DNA of 64,000 nt from NCBI GenBank assembly GCA_903929755.1, contig CAIYVZ010000033.1, forward strand, positions 1-64,000. Direction: 5' to 3'. Shown here piece by piece: positions 31,730 through 40,393 of this stretch. The translations under genes were made by a program, and so were the position numbers. Every line of letters starts with the position of its first letter. The first letter of the stretch is position 1. The notes under the pieces were generated by a model that did not search any database, was not told the DNA's origin, and worked only from the letters and a program-made list of their open reading frames with translations. This DNA comes from an uncultured Acidobacteriia bacterium. Its GTDB lineage: Bacteria > Acidobacteriota > Terriglobia > Bryobacterales > Bryobacteraceae.

Positions 31730-33891
31730 TATAGCAGATACAGCCGGTTGCCTGCACGCTCGGAAATAAATTTCATATTCCAGCGTTCGGGGTCCTTCCG
31801 GATATCCGGGGCAAGCCAGTTGCCATCATCAATCAGAAAATAGCGGATGCCGTGGCGGAGAACTTCCCGGGTCGCATCTTTCCGGAGATCGGCTGGTTGC
31901 GGTTCGTCGCTTTGGGTCAGCTTTGCTTCGAACGGCTTACAGGCGACGCCAACACAGTGTTCCAGGTGGACCCGAATCTGGCTCTGGTCGTGTGAAGAGA
32001 ACATTTCCACCCGGTCGATGACGGTGCCCGGAGGAAACTCGGCGTCCACATACATGCCGGGATGAATCGGCTCCCAGCTCTTCCACCGGGTAGTGAGATT
32101 TCCATCCACCACCAGGCCGATGTCCCAGGGGAAAGGCTTTGCGTTGAGCTTCGCGGCCTTCACTTCGAGGTCGCCAGAGAAGAACTTCAACTCTCCGATG
32201 CTCCAGTTGTCACTCGGATTGGTCGCGGTCTGGGCGAGCCGCAACCGCCCGAGGATGCGAGGCGGGAAGGTGTACCTGTTCTTCCAGGTGGGCATGGTGC
32301 CGGCATCGGTAGCGGTGGTGAGCACTTCCTGCAGCAGGTCGCCTTCAGCGGACTGGTAAGTCACCATAACGTCGGATTTCGAATAGCCGTCGGCCATCGG
32401 GGAGGTGCTGAGAACCTTCTTACCCAGCGGCACTTCCGCATCGATCATTTGAGAGGTGACCCACGGAATGGAGTGCGTGGCGAGGAACGTGTGTTCGGGG
32501 ATCTTCCGCAGGGCCACTTGCCAAAGGGCATTGGTGATCCGGACATTGCCGCCGACCTCGTACTTCGCGGTCATTTTGGGCCACGCCAGAACTGCGGCAC
32601 ACCCGATGACCACCGGCAGAACCCAGCGGACCCGCACCATGACCAGCGCCATGGCCAGGGCGGTAAAGGGCAGCATGGGCAACAGGAAGCGAGCGGCAAT
32701 GTTCTGGGGATACGGGATGAGGAAGATCAGGGCTGGCAGCAAGACGCGCCGACCGTCACGCCACTTCAGTGCGATCAGACCCAGGGGGGCCAGCAGGAAC
32801 CAGGGCCCCAACTGCCCGCCCAACCGCCCGGACACGGTCACCATCCAGAAGAGTGGCCGGAGATCTTCAATGTCGTAGCGGCGGAACCACATTCTGGTGA
32901 AGTCCTCAAAAGCCACGTGGACATACTGATTGGGGAACAGCCGGTTGGCGAAGGGCGAGAGCGGATTATCCACATAGATCCAGTTCTTGACGAGCCATGG
33001 CAGCGCGATTAAAGCCGCCGCGCCGCAAGCGAGGAGCAGGGCCTTCGGACGCCGCTTCCAGAGCAGAATCAGGATCACATACAGCATGGCGGGAAAACCT
33101 GTGTACTTGATGGCGAAGCAGAATCCGCCGGCCAGGCCGATGGCCACAGGGAGCCACCGGTTGGCTGCGGAATCGGGATCTTCACGCCAGATCTCGGTCA
33201 AATAGAAGGCCGCGAACCCGGCGGTGACCAGCCCGATATCGTTGTAAGCGGTGGACCCGGCCCACCCGGCCAGAGGAGACAGAAATACCAGTAAAGCGGC
33301 ACCCGCGCCCGCCGCCTCCTGCCCGATGCGCCGCCCGTAGCTGAAGATCAGGAACGGCAACGCGAGCAGGAAACAGCACTCCACGGTGGCCGCCGCTGAT
33401 TGACGCCCGAACGAGAATGCGTCTAAAAACAGCATCTCCATGGCCAGCGGCATATTGGCATAAAAAGTGGTTGTCCGCGGATAAAAACCGCGTTCGCGGA
33501 AGAAGCGATAGACCAGCCCCAGGTGGTAAGTCTGCCCGTCCGGACTATACTCCGGGCCCATGGCGTTGATCAGGTAAACGTAGGCGTAAACCGCAAAAAC
33601 CAACAGCCACCAAAGGTTGGGCCGAACCCACTGTGACTTGCCCCCGAAGCGGTAGTTCAGAAGCAGAGCCACTGCGCCCAGAACCACAAACGAGGCGGTC
33701 CAGACCAGCCCTGTTGCGCACAGCCCGAAGATCAGCAAACTGAGCAGCGCGGCGCCGGTGACGCCAGCGAGCAGGTCATGCTCCAAAGGCTGCAGCCGGA
33801 GCCGAAGACGCTCAAACGCCAGCCTCCCGATCGCCCACGCCGTGGCTATAGTGAACCCGGCGCCGAACAGGATCGAAATGGCGTGCTTCAT
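31726..33891 (-). CDS. Membrane glycosyltransferase (GT-C type) with discoidin-like C-terminal domain
   Basis: About 721 residues from ATG 33891. Ten or more membrane helices fill residues 1-460, with an acidic first loop ('YSPDGQTYHLGLVYRFF'), the place of the catalytic Asp in GT-C enzymes of the PMT/ArnT clan. The periplasmic C-terminal part (about 510-640) resembles an F5/8 type C domain ('LVVDGNLTTRWKSWEPIHPG'). It would transfer a lipid-linked sugar to an envelope acceptor. The gene starts six bases after aguA; the frame runs on upstream to 33945 within aguA. Its stop lies inside the perR operator. Link to polyamine synthesis is probably positional only. Confidence 0.78.
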   Translation of the reverse strand: MKHAISILFGAGFTIATAWAIGRLAFERLRLRLQPLEHDLLAGVTGAALLSLLIFGLCATGLVWTASFVVLGAVALLLNYRFGGKSQWVRPNLWWLLVFAVYAYVYLINAMGPEYSPDGQTYHLGLVYRFFRERGFYPRTTTFYANMPLAMEMLFLDAFSFGRQSAAATVECCFLLALPFLIFSYGRRIGQEAAGAGAALLVFLSPLAGWAGSTAYNDIGLVTAGFAAFYLTEIWREDPDSAANRWLPVAIGLAGGFCFAIKYTGFPAMLYVILILLWKRRPKALLLACGAAALIALPWLVKNWIYVDNPLSPFANRLFPNQYVHVAFEDFTRMWFRRYDIEDLRPLFWMVTVSGRLGGQLGPWFLLAPLGLIALKWRDGRRVLLPALIFLIPYPQNIAARFLLPMLPFTALAMALVMVRVRWVLPVVIGCAAVLAWPKMTAKYEVGGNVRITNALWQVALRKIPEHTFLATHSIPWVTSQMIDAEVPLGKKVLSTSPMADGYSKSDVMVTYQSAEGDLLQEVLTTATDAGTMPTWKNRYTFPPRILGRLRLAQTATNPSDNWSIGELKFFSGDLEVKAAKLNAKPFPWDIGLVVDGNLTTRWKSWEPIHPGMYVDAEFPPGTVIDRVEMFSSHDQSQIRVHLEHCVGVACKPFEAKLTQSDEPQPADLRKDATREVLRHGIRYFLIDDGNWLAPDIRKDPERWNMKFISERAGNRLYLLY

Positions 33892-33896
33892 TTGGG

Positions 33897-34895
33897 TCAG
33901 GCCGGTTCCTGTTGGGTCATGCAATGGAGCGTTCCCAGGCCCCAAACAAGCTCTACGCAGTTGATGCCCACCACGGATCTATCGGGGAAGCATTCGGCCA
34001 AAATATTCAGCGCGATCCGGTCATTCGGGTCATTAAACACGGGCACCAGGACGGTCTTGTTGGCGATATAGAAGTTGGCATAGCTGGCCGGCAAGCGAAC
34101 CCCGTCGAATACCACCGGAGCCGGACAGGGCAGCGTTTTCACGCGAACCGGGAAGGCCTTGAGGATGTCGAGATTCTCGCGGAGCGGCGCATAATTGTCG
34201 TCAGAAGGATCGGCCTCGGAAACCACGACCACGGTGTCCCGGTCAGTGAACCGCGCCAGGTCATCCACATGCCCGTGCGTATCGTCGCCGGCAATGCCGT
34301 TCTTCAGCCAGAGAACCTTCTTAATGCCCAGGTACTTCGCCATCTGGGCCTCAAGCGCCTCTCGTGGCATCCCTGGATTCCGGGCCTGAATGGGACTCAG
34401 CAGACACTCTTCGGTAGTGAGGAGCAACCCGGCGCCGTTCACATCCACCGAACCACCTTCGAGCACAATGGGAGGTGCGAACTTCGGCACCCCGGCTAAC
34501 GTCGCCACGGTATGGCCGGCCGCGTCATCCAGAAGATGGTTGGCGTACTTGGCCCACCCGTTGAAGCGCCACTTCACTGCAGCCTTTTCGCCGGCAGCAT
34601 TCTTCACGAACAGGGGCGCGAAATCCCGAGTCCAGACGCGGTCCGTTTCTACGGTGTAGAAATCGACCGCTGCCAGCACTGAGCCATTCCGCTCGAGAAT
34701 CTGCCGAGCCGATTCGCGGGCATCCTCATCCTTCACGAGGATGCGAACCCGTTCCACCTGGCTGAGTTTTCGCACGATTTCGCCATAAACCCAGGGAATG
34801 GGCTCAAAACGATCCGGCCAGTCTTCCTGATTGTGGGGCCAGGCGAGCCAGGTGGCCAGATGCGGTTCCCACTCCGCGGGCATCCGGTAACTCAC
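33897..34895 (-). CDS. aguA: Agmatine deiminase
   Basis: The enzyme converts agmatine to N-carbamoylputrescine. About 332 residues from GTG 34895, which overlaps the aguB stop as GTGA. Family motifs: 'MPAEWEPHLATWLAWPHN', 'DRVWTRDFAP', 'VLEGGSVDVNG', 'DDTHGHVDDLARF' (catalytic His/Asp) and the nucleophilic cysteine in 'GTLHCMTQQEP'. Residue order and length fit the peptidyl-arginine-deiminase-like (guanidino-modifying) fold. Together with the preceding gene it completes the plant/bacterial route arginine -> agmatine -> putrescine; an arginine decarboxylase is not seen here. Confidence 0.94.
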   Translation of the reverse strand: MSYRMPAEWEPHLATWLAWPHNQEDWPDRFEPIPWVYGEIVRKLSQVERVRILVKDEDARESARQILERNGSVLAAVDFYTVETDRVWTRDFAPLFVKNAAGEKAAVKWRFNGWAKYANHLLDDAAGHTVATLAGVPKFAPPIVLEGGSVDVNGAGLLLTTEECLLSPIQARNPGMPREALEAQMAKYLGIKKVLWLKNGIAGDDTHGHVDDLARFTDRDTVVVVSEADPSDDNYAPLRENLDILKAFPVRVKTLPCPAPVVFDGVRLPASYANFYIANKTVLVPVFNDPNDRIALNILAECFPDRSVVGINCVELVWGLGTLHCMTQQEPA

Positions 34896-35785
34896 TTGAG
34901 GAACCTGTTCACGATGGGGCCGTAGGCATCGATCCGGCGGTCTCGCAGGAAAGGCCAGTTGCGGCGGATCTCTTCCACCTTGGAAACGCTGCAATCGTGG
35001 AGCAGAATCTCTTCTTGCGAATGCGAGGCATAGTGCGAAACGCGCCCCATCGGATCGGCAATGAACGAACCGCCCCAGAACTCAATCTCAGCGGGAGGGT
35101 TGCCTTCCATGCCGACTCGGTTGACGGCGGCCACATAGACGCCGCTGGCGATCGCATGAGCCCGCATGGCGGTGACCCAGGCGTCATACTGGGCCGCGCC
35201 CCACTCAGCTTTCTCGGGTGGCTGCCAGCCAATGGCGGTTGGATAAAACAGAATTGTCGCGCCGGCCAGGGCTGCGAGGCGAGCGGCTTCGGGATACCAC
35301 TGATCCCAACAAACCAGCGCCGCAATGCGCCCAAACTTCGTGTCGAAGGCCTGGAACCCGGTGTCGCCCGGCGTGAAGTAGAACTTCTCGTGGAAGAGAG
35401 GATCTTCCGGGATATGCATCTTGCGGTAGAGGCCCGCCTGTGAGCCATCTGCGTCGATAATCACCGCGGTGTTGTGATACAGCCCCGGCGCACGTTTCTC
35501 GAACAAAGACGCCACAATCACGATCCCCAACTCTGCCGCCAGTTCAGACAGGGCGACGGTGGAAGGGCCGGGAATGGTCTCGGCAAGATCGAAATTGGAG
35601 TGAAGCTCACCCTGCCTGCAGAAGTACTCGGAACGGAAGAGTTCCTGCAGGCACACAATCTGCGCGCCTTGTTGCGCGGCTTCGCGCGTCCTTTGAATGG
35701 CTTTATCGAGATTTGCCTGCGTGTCGCCTGTGCAGGACATCTGGACCAGCCCGATGCGAAAATTGTCCGGAGTCACCTGAACCAT
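34892..35785 (-). CDS. aguB: N-carbamoylputrescine amidase
   Basis: This nitrilase-superfamily enzyme hydrolyses N-carbamoylputrescine to putrescine, ammonia and CO2. From ATG 35785 it has about 297 residues, the family's usual size. The Glu-Lys-Cys triad is visible: 'CLQELFRSEYFC' (Glu), 'YRKMHIPEDP' (Lys) and 'ALVCWDQWYPEAAR' (Cys). The frame is open to 36331 on the complement of the divergent TIR-like gene, but that extension lacks family similarity. aguB leads the aguB-aguA pair and is divergent from the TIR-like gene, with a 34-base gap. Confidence 0.93.
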   Translation of the reverse strand: MVQVTPDNFRIGLVQMSCTGDTQANLDKAIQRTREAAQQGAQIVCLQELFRSEYFCRQGELHSNFDLAETIPGPSTVALSELAAELGIVIVASLFEKRAPGLYHNTAVIIDADGSQAGLYRKMHIPEDPLFHEKFYFTPGDTGFQAFDTKFGRIAALVCWDQWYPEAARLAALAGATILFYPTAIGWQPPEKAEWGAAQYDAWVTAMRAHAIASGVYVAAVNRVGMEGNPPAEIEFWGGSFIADPMGRVSHYASHSQEEILLHDCSVSKVEEIRRNWPFLRDRRIDAYGPIVNRFLK

Positions 35786-35819
35786 TCTACGAGGTGGGCG
35801 GACTTGCCATAATGACAAA

Positions 35820-36836
35820 TTGGCGCTCCGTTCCCTCATCATCTGCCACGCCCCCGCCGACGCCGCTCTGGCCGGAGAACTGGCCAACTTCCTGAGTGCG
35901 AATCTCTCAGTCGAGATCTCGTTCGATACGCAAATGCCGCTGCTGGGCGCAGTGGAGCGAGCTATCTCCGCGCCGTTTGCCCTCGCCCTGTTCTCCCCCG
36001 CGTCGGTGCCCGAAACCTGGAAGCGCGCCGAGTGGGAACCGGGCTTTTTGCAGGCACCCGAAGAGTTTGGCAGCCACCTCGGTTTCGCGCTTCTGGCCGA
36101 CTGCAAGTTCCCTGAGATCCTGCGGCGCGAACGTTTCTTTGATTTCACGGCAGGCTTCCTGGAACCCGCACGGCTGATGAAACAGTGGCTGTTCCGGCCA
36201 ACGGACCTCCCTCGGCGAATCTTCGGCCACGGGGAGCTACGGGCGCAACTGTCGGACCGGCCGGGCACGCTGCGCGATCTTGATTCCGCGGCGCCCTTCC
36301 TGACCGAATGCACCCTCGACTTTGAACACATTTGCCGGGTGGATGCCAGGGGCCGAACGGCGGCCGGAATTCTGGGTGAAACAGGCTCTGTGTTGGGGCA
36401 CTCTTTACCTGAAAAAACTGAACGGAATCGGGAGCTTCTGGTGGAATATCTGGCCGAACAGCGAGCGCTGCTGATCTACGATAATATGCCCCCCGAGTAC
36501 GACGAGCTGGTGGCGTTCGGAGGTCTGGCAACCGTGATCACGACCACAGGCCCGTCGCCGGTGGTTTCGGTGCCGGATATGGCCACGCTCCCGGACCGTC
36601 TGGAAAAAAGCCTGCGTGCAGGCTGGGAAGTCTGCGAATTCCTGAGCCCGCTACAGCGCTACGCCGAGAAAATTGAAGTCCTTCGCATGATGCTGGAAGT
36701 GGCCACCCGCAAGGGCCTGAGCGACTGGTCCATTCGGCATGAATTGTCGTTTCTGACGGACGATTCGGCCGGCGACGGACGAATTCTGCGAACCGCACCG
36801 ACCGACGCCGGGCAGCTGAGCCTTTTTTCCGAGTAA
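35820..36836 (+). CDS. TIR-like domain protein with degenerate STAND-type region
   Basis: The 338-residue protein starts at a TTG (no in-frame ATG or GTG nearby). Residues 4-110 look like a TIR domain: 'SLIICHAPADAALAGELANF', a BB-like loop near 'EISFDTQMPLLG', and 'TWKRAEWEPGF' with the glutamate at the position of the catalytic Glu of NAD-cleaving TIRs. The next part echoes NB-ARC/STAND proteins ('ICRVDARGRTAAGILGETG', 'RALLIYDNMPPEYDELVAFGG'), but no Walker A is present. The C-terminal 80 residues are unassigned and end 'GQLSLFSE'. It may be an immune-type sensor or a decayed one. It is 10 bases from the SDR gene, in the same direction. Confidence 0.6.
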   Translation: MALRSLIICHAPADAALAGELANFLSANLSVEISFDTQMPLLGAVERAISAPFALALFSPASVPETWKRAEWEPGFLQAPEEFGSHLGFALLADCKFPEILRRERFFDFTAGFLEPARLMKQWLFRPTDLPRRIFGHGELRAQLSDRPGTLRDLDSAAPFLTECTLDFEHICRVDARGRTAAGILGETGSVLGHSLPEKTERNRELLVEYLAEQRALLIYDNMPPEYDELVAFGGLATVITTTGPSPVVSVPDMATLPDRLEKSLRAGWEVCEFLSPLQRYAEKIEVLRMMLEVATRKGLSDWSIRHELSFLTDDSAGDGRILRTAPTDAGQLSLFSE

Positions 36837-36846
36837 GCTTCCTTAT

Positions 36847-37557
36847 ATGCCTGTATCTTTACAAAATTCTTCCGTGTTGGTGATTGGCGCTTCGAGCGGT
36901 ATGGGGCGTGAAATCGCGCTGCAGTTTGCCCGGTTGGGGGCGAACGTGACGGCTGTGGCCCGGCGTATGGACCGACTGCGGGAGATGGAGGCCGAAGTGG
37001 GGCAGATTGTGGAGGGCGACGCGAAAGACGCGGGGTCCATGGAGCGGGCTGCCGCACTGGCTGCCGAGAGGTTCGGGGGGGTGGATATCCTGGTGTACGC
37101 GACGGGCGATAACATTCCGGACCGTTCGATGTCGCGGCTGACGACCGAGATTTGGGACCACATGATTCAGGTGAATCTGAGTGGGGCTTACTACGCCAGC
37201 CGGGCGGTGCTGCCGGGGATGCGGGCGCGGAAGGCCGGGTTGCTGATCTATATTTCGTCGAAGTCGGCGGTAATTCCGGATGAATCGGGGGCGTCGTATC
37301 AGGCGGCCAAGACGGGGCTGCGGGGGCTGGCGCAGGCGATCCGGGTGGAAGAGAAAGACAACGGGATTCGGACGTGCGTGGTTTATCCAGGCCTGACGGA
37401 TACGGAGATTATTCTGAAGCGTCCGGTGAAGACGCCGGAAGAGACGATAGCGAAGGCGCTGCAGGTCTCGGATGTGGCGGAACTGGTTGTGGCGATTGCC
37501 ACGCTGCCGGCGCGGACGTGGGTGCCGGAAGTACATCTATTCCCGGCCGGGTTGTAG
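36847..37557 (+). CDS. Short-chain dehydrogenase/reductase
   Basis: The 236-residue classical SDR has the nucleotide motif 'IGASSGMG', 'DAKD' at the adenine loop, 'VNLSGAYYASRAV', catalytic Ser in 'ISSKSA' and Tyr-X3-Lys in 'YQAAK'. Substrate is not predictable; similar enzymes include sepiapterin reductase-like and ketoacyl reductases. It follows the TIR-like gene closely and is followed by a tandem 20-bp duplication that includes its own stop codon, then the hemerythrin gene, all in one direction. Confidence 0.9.
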   Translation: MPVSLQNSSVLVIGASSGMGREIALQFARLGANVTAVARRMDRLREMEAEVGQIVEGDAKDAGSMERAAALAAERFGGVDILVYATGDNIPDRSMSRLTTEIWDHMIQVNLSGAYYASRAVLPGMRARKAGLLIYISSKSAVIPDESGASYQAAKTGLRGLAQAIRVEEKDNGIRTCVVYPGLTDTEIILKRPVKTPEETIAKALQVSDVAELVVAIATLPARTWVPEVHLFPAGL

Positions 37558-37592
37558 CGGTTCTGTCATAACTGTAGCGGTTCTGTCATAAT
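37553..37592. repeat. Two tandem copies of a 20-bp unit at the SDR stop
   Basis: TGTAGCGGTTCTGTCATAA(C/T) occurs twice in tandem. The first copy carries the SDR stop codon; the second lies in the gap before the hemerythrin gene. Replication slippage or a duplicated binding site are both possible. Confidence 0.8.
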
Positions 37593-37605
37593 AACCACGG
37601 CTGTT

Positions 37606-38115
37606 ATGGTTCAAATCGGAGAGTCTGTTTCGACGCTCGCGAATCCGCTGGAGCACTTGCTCGCCTGCCATCGCAGGATTGAGCAGAGGCTCAACACCTT
37701 TGTGAAGGCTGGGGCGGAACTGGAAGCGCGTCCCGAACAGGCGCTGGCCGCCATCGCTTCTGCGATGCGCTTTATGGACAGCAATGGTGCCCGGCACACG
37801 GAAGACGAGGAACAGAGTGTCTTTCCGCGGTTGAAACCGCACCTGACCGCGCAGGAACTGGCGTTTGTGGAGGGTCTGGAGGCCGAGCACGTGGAGGCGG
37901 AAGGCATCTACGTTGCCATGAAGGCTGCGGTGCATGGTTTGCCTGCCTCGAAGGCTGCCTATCTGAAGCTGGCGGAGCGCCTGGAGACTATTTACCGGAA
38001 GCATATTCAGGCTGAGGACGAGATTCTGCTGGCGCTGGCCCGGCGGGATTTGGAGGCTCCGGAAATTGTAGCGATTTCCGGGGAGATGCGGGCGCGGCGC
38101 GAGGTGCCCTGCTGA
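37606..38115 (+). CDS. Hemerythrin HHE-domain protein
   Basis: The 169-residue protein is a helical hemerythrin-like di-iron protein: 'HLLACHRRIEQRL', 'HTEDEEQSVFPRL' (His-Glu-Asp-Glu-Glu cluster), 'EAEHVEAEGIY' and 'YRKHIQAEDEILL' supply His and Glu/Asp ligands. Such proteins bind oxygen or nitric oxide, or act in iron-sulfur repair. It has no membrane segment. The stop overlaps the CHAD start by one base (TGATG), and the 20-bp repeats precede it. Confidence 0.85.
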   Translation: MVQIGESVSTLANPLEHLLACHRRIEQRLNTFVKAGAELEARPEQALAAIASAMRFMDSNGARHTEDEEQSVFPRLKPHLTAQELAFVEGLEAEHVEAEGIYVAMKAAVHGLPASKAAYLKLAERLETIYRKHIQAEDEILLALARRDLEAPEIVAISGEMRARREVPC

Positions 38116-39053
38116 TGGCGTTTCGTCTTACCAGAAGTGAAACAGTTGGGGCCGCAATTCAGAGAGTCCTGGGCGAGGAACTGACGTCGGCGAGGGCCAG
38201 CTTGCGGGAGGCTGCGGATGCCCCGGCGGCAAGTCCGGGTCACGACGCGGGGATTCATGAGGCGCGGAAGTCGATTAAGAAGCTGCGGGCGATGATGCGG
38301 CTGCTGGAGCCTCGTTTTGAGCAGCTGGCTCGGGATGAACGTGCGGTTTTGGGCGAGGCCGGACGATCGCTCTCGGGGGCTCGGGATGCCGCGGCGGTGG
38401 TTGAGATCCTGGATGTACTTGCCGGGCAGACGACTTCGCGGACGGCGCTGCGGAGCCTGACGGCGTTGCGGCGACGGATTGTGGTGCGGCAGGCGGAGCT
38501 GATCGACGTGGAACCGGCTTTGAAGACTCTGGCGGAAGTTTCGGCCCGGCTTTCCGAATGGCCCTCTTTGCCGGATAGCTTTTGGGGGATCGGCGATGGT
38601 TTGCAGGCGACTTACCGGCGGGGACGGAAGGCGCTGGCGGCGGTTGCGGCGAACCCGGCGGCGGAGACCTTCCATGCGCTGCGGAAGCGCGTGAAGGAAC
38701 ACTGGTATCAGGTGCGGCTGTTGGAAGGTGCCTGGACGGAGGCTGAACCTCGCGAGAAAGAGCTGCGGGAGTTGCAGGAGTGTCTGGGGCATGAGCACGA
38801 TCTGACGGTGCTGGAACAAAGTGCCACGCTGGTCCCGACGCTGCAGGCGGTGGTGGCGCGGGCGCGGCGGGAGTACCGGTCCGAGGCGGTGGCGATAGCG
38901 GTGGTGCTGTTCGCGGAGAAGTCCCGGGCGCATACGGAGCGGGTGCAAGGGCACTGGCAAGAGTGGCGCGAGCATCGCCCTATGTCGGGCCGGCATGTGG
39001 CGGACAAGGCTCCTGCCAACGCGCAGACACGGCACCGCAGACAGGTTGCATGA
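38115..39053 (+). CDS. CHAD-domain protein
   Basis: The 312-residue protein has the conserved histidine alpha-helical domain with the repeated basic motif: 'IHEARKSIKKLRAMMRLL' and, in the second half, 'FHALRKRVKEHWYQVRLL', plus 'ECLGHEHDLTVL'. CHAD proteins bind polyphosphate through basic helices and target polyphosphate granules. It overlaps the hemerythrin gene by one base and the phosphofructokinase gene by four, so all three are translationally coupled. A connection between polyphosphate and the downstream PPi/ATP-type kinase is an inference. Confidence 0.88.
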   Translation: MAFRLTRSETVGAAIQRVLGEELTSARASLREAADAPAASPGHDAGIHEARKSIKKLRAMMRLLEPRFEQLARDERAVLGEAGRSLSGARDAAAVVEILDVLAGQTTSRTALRSLTALRRRIVVRQAELIDVEPALKTLAEVSARLSEWPSLPDSFWGIGDGLQATYRRGRKALAAVAANPAAETFHALRKRVKEHWYQVRLLEGAWTEAEPREKELRELQECLGHEHDLTVLEQSATLVPTLQAVVARARREYRSEAVAIAVVLFAEKSRAHTERVQGHWQEWREHRPMSGRHVADKAPANAQTRHRRQVA

Positions 39054-40135
39054 CGGCTCTGGTGGCGCATGGCGGGGGGCCGACGGCTGTCCTGAATGCG
39101 AGTCTGGCGGGGTTGGTTGGGGGATGCCGGGGCAGGTTTCAGAAGCTGGTGGCGTCGGAGTTTGGATTTGATGGTGTGCTGGCGGGCAAGCTGACAGACC
39201 TGTTTGAGATTCCTTCGGAACAGTGGGATTCGATTCGTTTGTCACCCGGCTCGGTGATTGGTTCGTCGCGCGGGAAGTATGACCTGGACGCGGTAGCCGA
39301 GGCTTTGTGCGGGGCCGGGATAGATACCGTGTTCCTTACGGGCGGCAACGGGACGATGCGGACTGCGCTGGAATTATCCCGGCGGGGCGTTCGGGTAGTG
39401 GGGATTCCGAAGACCATTGACAACGACCTGGCGGTGACGCATCATTCGCCAGGGTATGCGTCCACGGCGTATTTCTTTGCCTGCGCCGCCCGGGATATTG
39501 GCATGGATGTGGCGGCGCTGCCCTCGCCGATTTGTGTGCTGGAGACTTTGGGGCGGAATACGGGCTGGATTACGGCGGCGACGGCGCTGGCCCGGCGGGA
39601 TGAGGGGGATGCGCCCCATGTGGTGCTGCTGCCGGAAGTTCGGCGGAGTCTGGACGAGATTGCGGGTGAAGTGGAGCAGGTTTACCGGCGGTTGGGCCGG
39701 GTGGTGATTGCGGTTTGTGAGGGGCAACTGGATGAACGCGGGTTGCCGTTCGGGGCGGACGTGGATCGGCCGGAGGTGGCGCGCTACCGGCTGGCTTCGA
39801 ATCTGGGACATACGCTGGCGCAGGCGTTGAGCGCGAAACTGGGGCTTCGGGCGAGGGCGGAGCGGCCTGGGTTGTTGGGGCGGGCGTGCGGGGTTTATGC
39901 CCGGCCTCGGGATTTGGCGGAGGCGTTTGCGTGTGGTGAAGCGGCGGCTCGGGCTGCGGGTGGGGTGATGATGGCGCTGGATGCGGAGGGCGGCACGTTT
40001 GCAGTTCCGCTGGCAGATGTGGCTGGGGTTGAACGTGGAATGCCTGCGGAGTTCATTGCGGACGCAGGGGGATTTCGGCGGTATCTGGAACCGTTGACGG
40101 GGCCGGTTGAGCCGTGGACCAGGTTTCGATATTAG
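39050..40135 (+). CDS. Phosphofructokinase (possibly PPi-dependent)
   Basis: About 361 residues from ATG 39050, overlapping the CHAD stop as ATGA. It phosphorylates fructose 6-phosphate. Motifs are 'GGGPTAVLNASL', 'GSSRGKYD', 'LTGGNGTMRTAL', 'PKTIDNDLAVTHH' (catalytic Asp) and 'ETLGRNTGW'. Lysine in PKTIDND is usual in PPi-dependent enzymes, whereas glycine after the GG-N motif resembles ATP enzymes; the Asp that usually follows GG is Asn here, so phosphoryl donor and activity are uncertain. The frame is open upstream to 38963 inside the CHAD gene, which is not favoured. Confidence 0.88.
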   Translation: MTALVAHGGGPTAVLNASLAGLVGGCRGRFQKLVASEFGFDGVLAGKLTDLFEIPSEQWDSIRLSPGSVIGSSRGKYDLDAVAEALCGAGIDTVFLTGGNGTMRTALELSRRGVRVVGIPKTIDNDLAVTHHSPGYASTAYFFACAARDIGMDVAALPSPICVLETLGRNTGWITAATALARRDEGDAPHVVLLPEVRRSLDEIAGEVEQVYRRLGRVVIAVCEGQLDERGLPFGADVDRPEVARYRLASNLGHTLAQALSAKLGLRARAERPGLLGRACGVYARPRDLAEAFACGEAAARAAGGVMMALDAEGGTFAVPLADVAGVERGMPAEFIADAGGFRRYLEPLTGPVEPWTRFRY

Positions 40136-40393
40136 ACAAACCTGCCCCCCGGGTATTGCCACTGGTTGGCTATGTTGATCCCTGGCGGACGCCGGTGGCT
40201 GCTTCAATTCGAAACGGAGCGCCCTGCCGAGTTGGCCGAGCACGATGACGTGTTTCTTCGTTGCAAGATACTGCTCACATTGACCGGGGTACCCCCACCT
40301 CCGAGTCGTGTCCGTGATCGTTTATCGAGCCGCCTTGCCGAACAACCGGCGTGACTTCGCCGAGCTTCGCAACGCCGGGTTATGCCCCGCTCA

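Noticed and set aside
35786-36331. Longer N-terminus for the AguB-type amidase
   Set aside because: It lies opposite the TIR-like gene, has no family similarity and is Arg/Ser-rich.
40136-40393. Short frames in the gap after the PFK gene
   Set aside because: No start with ribosome site and no protein-like pattern.
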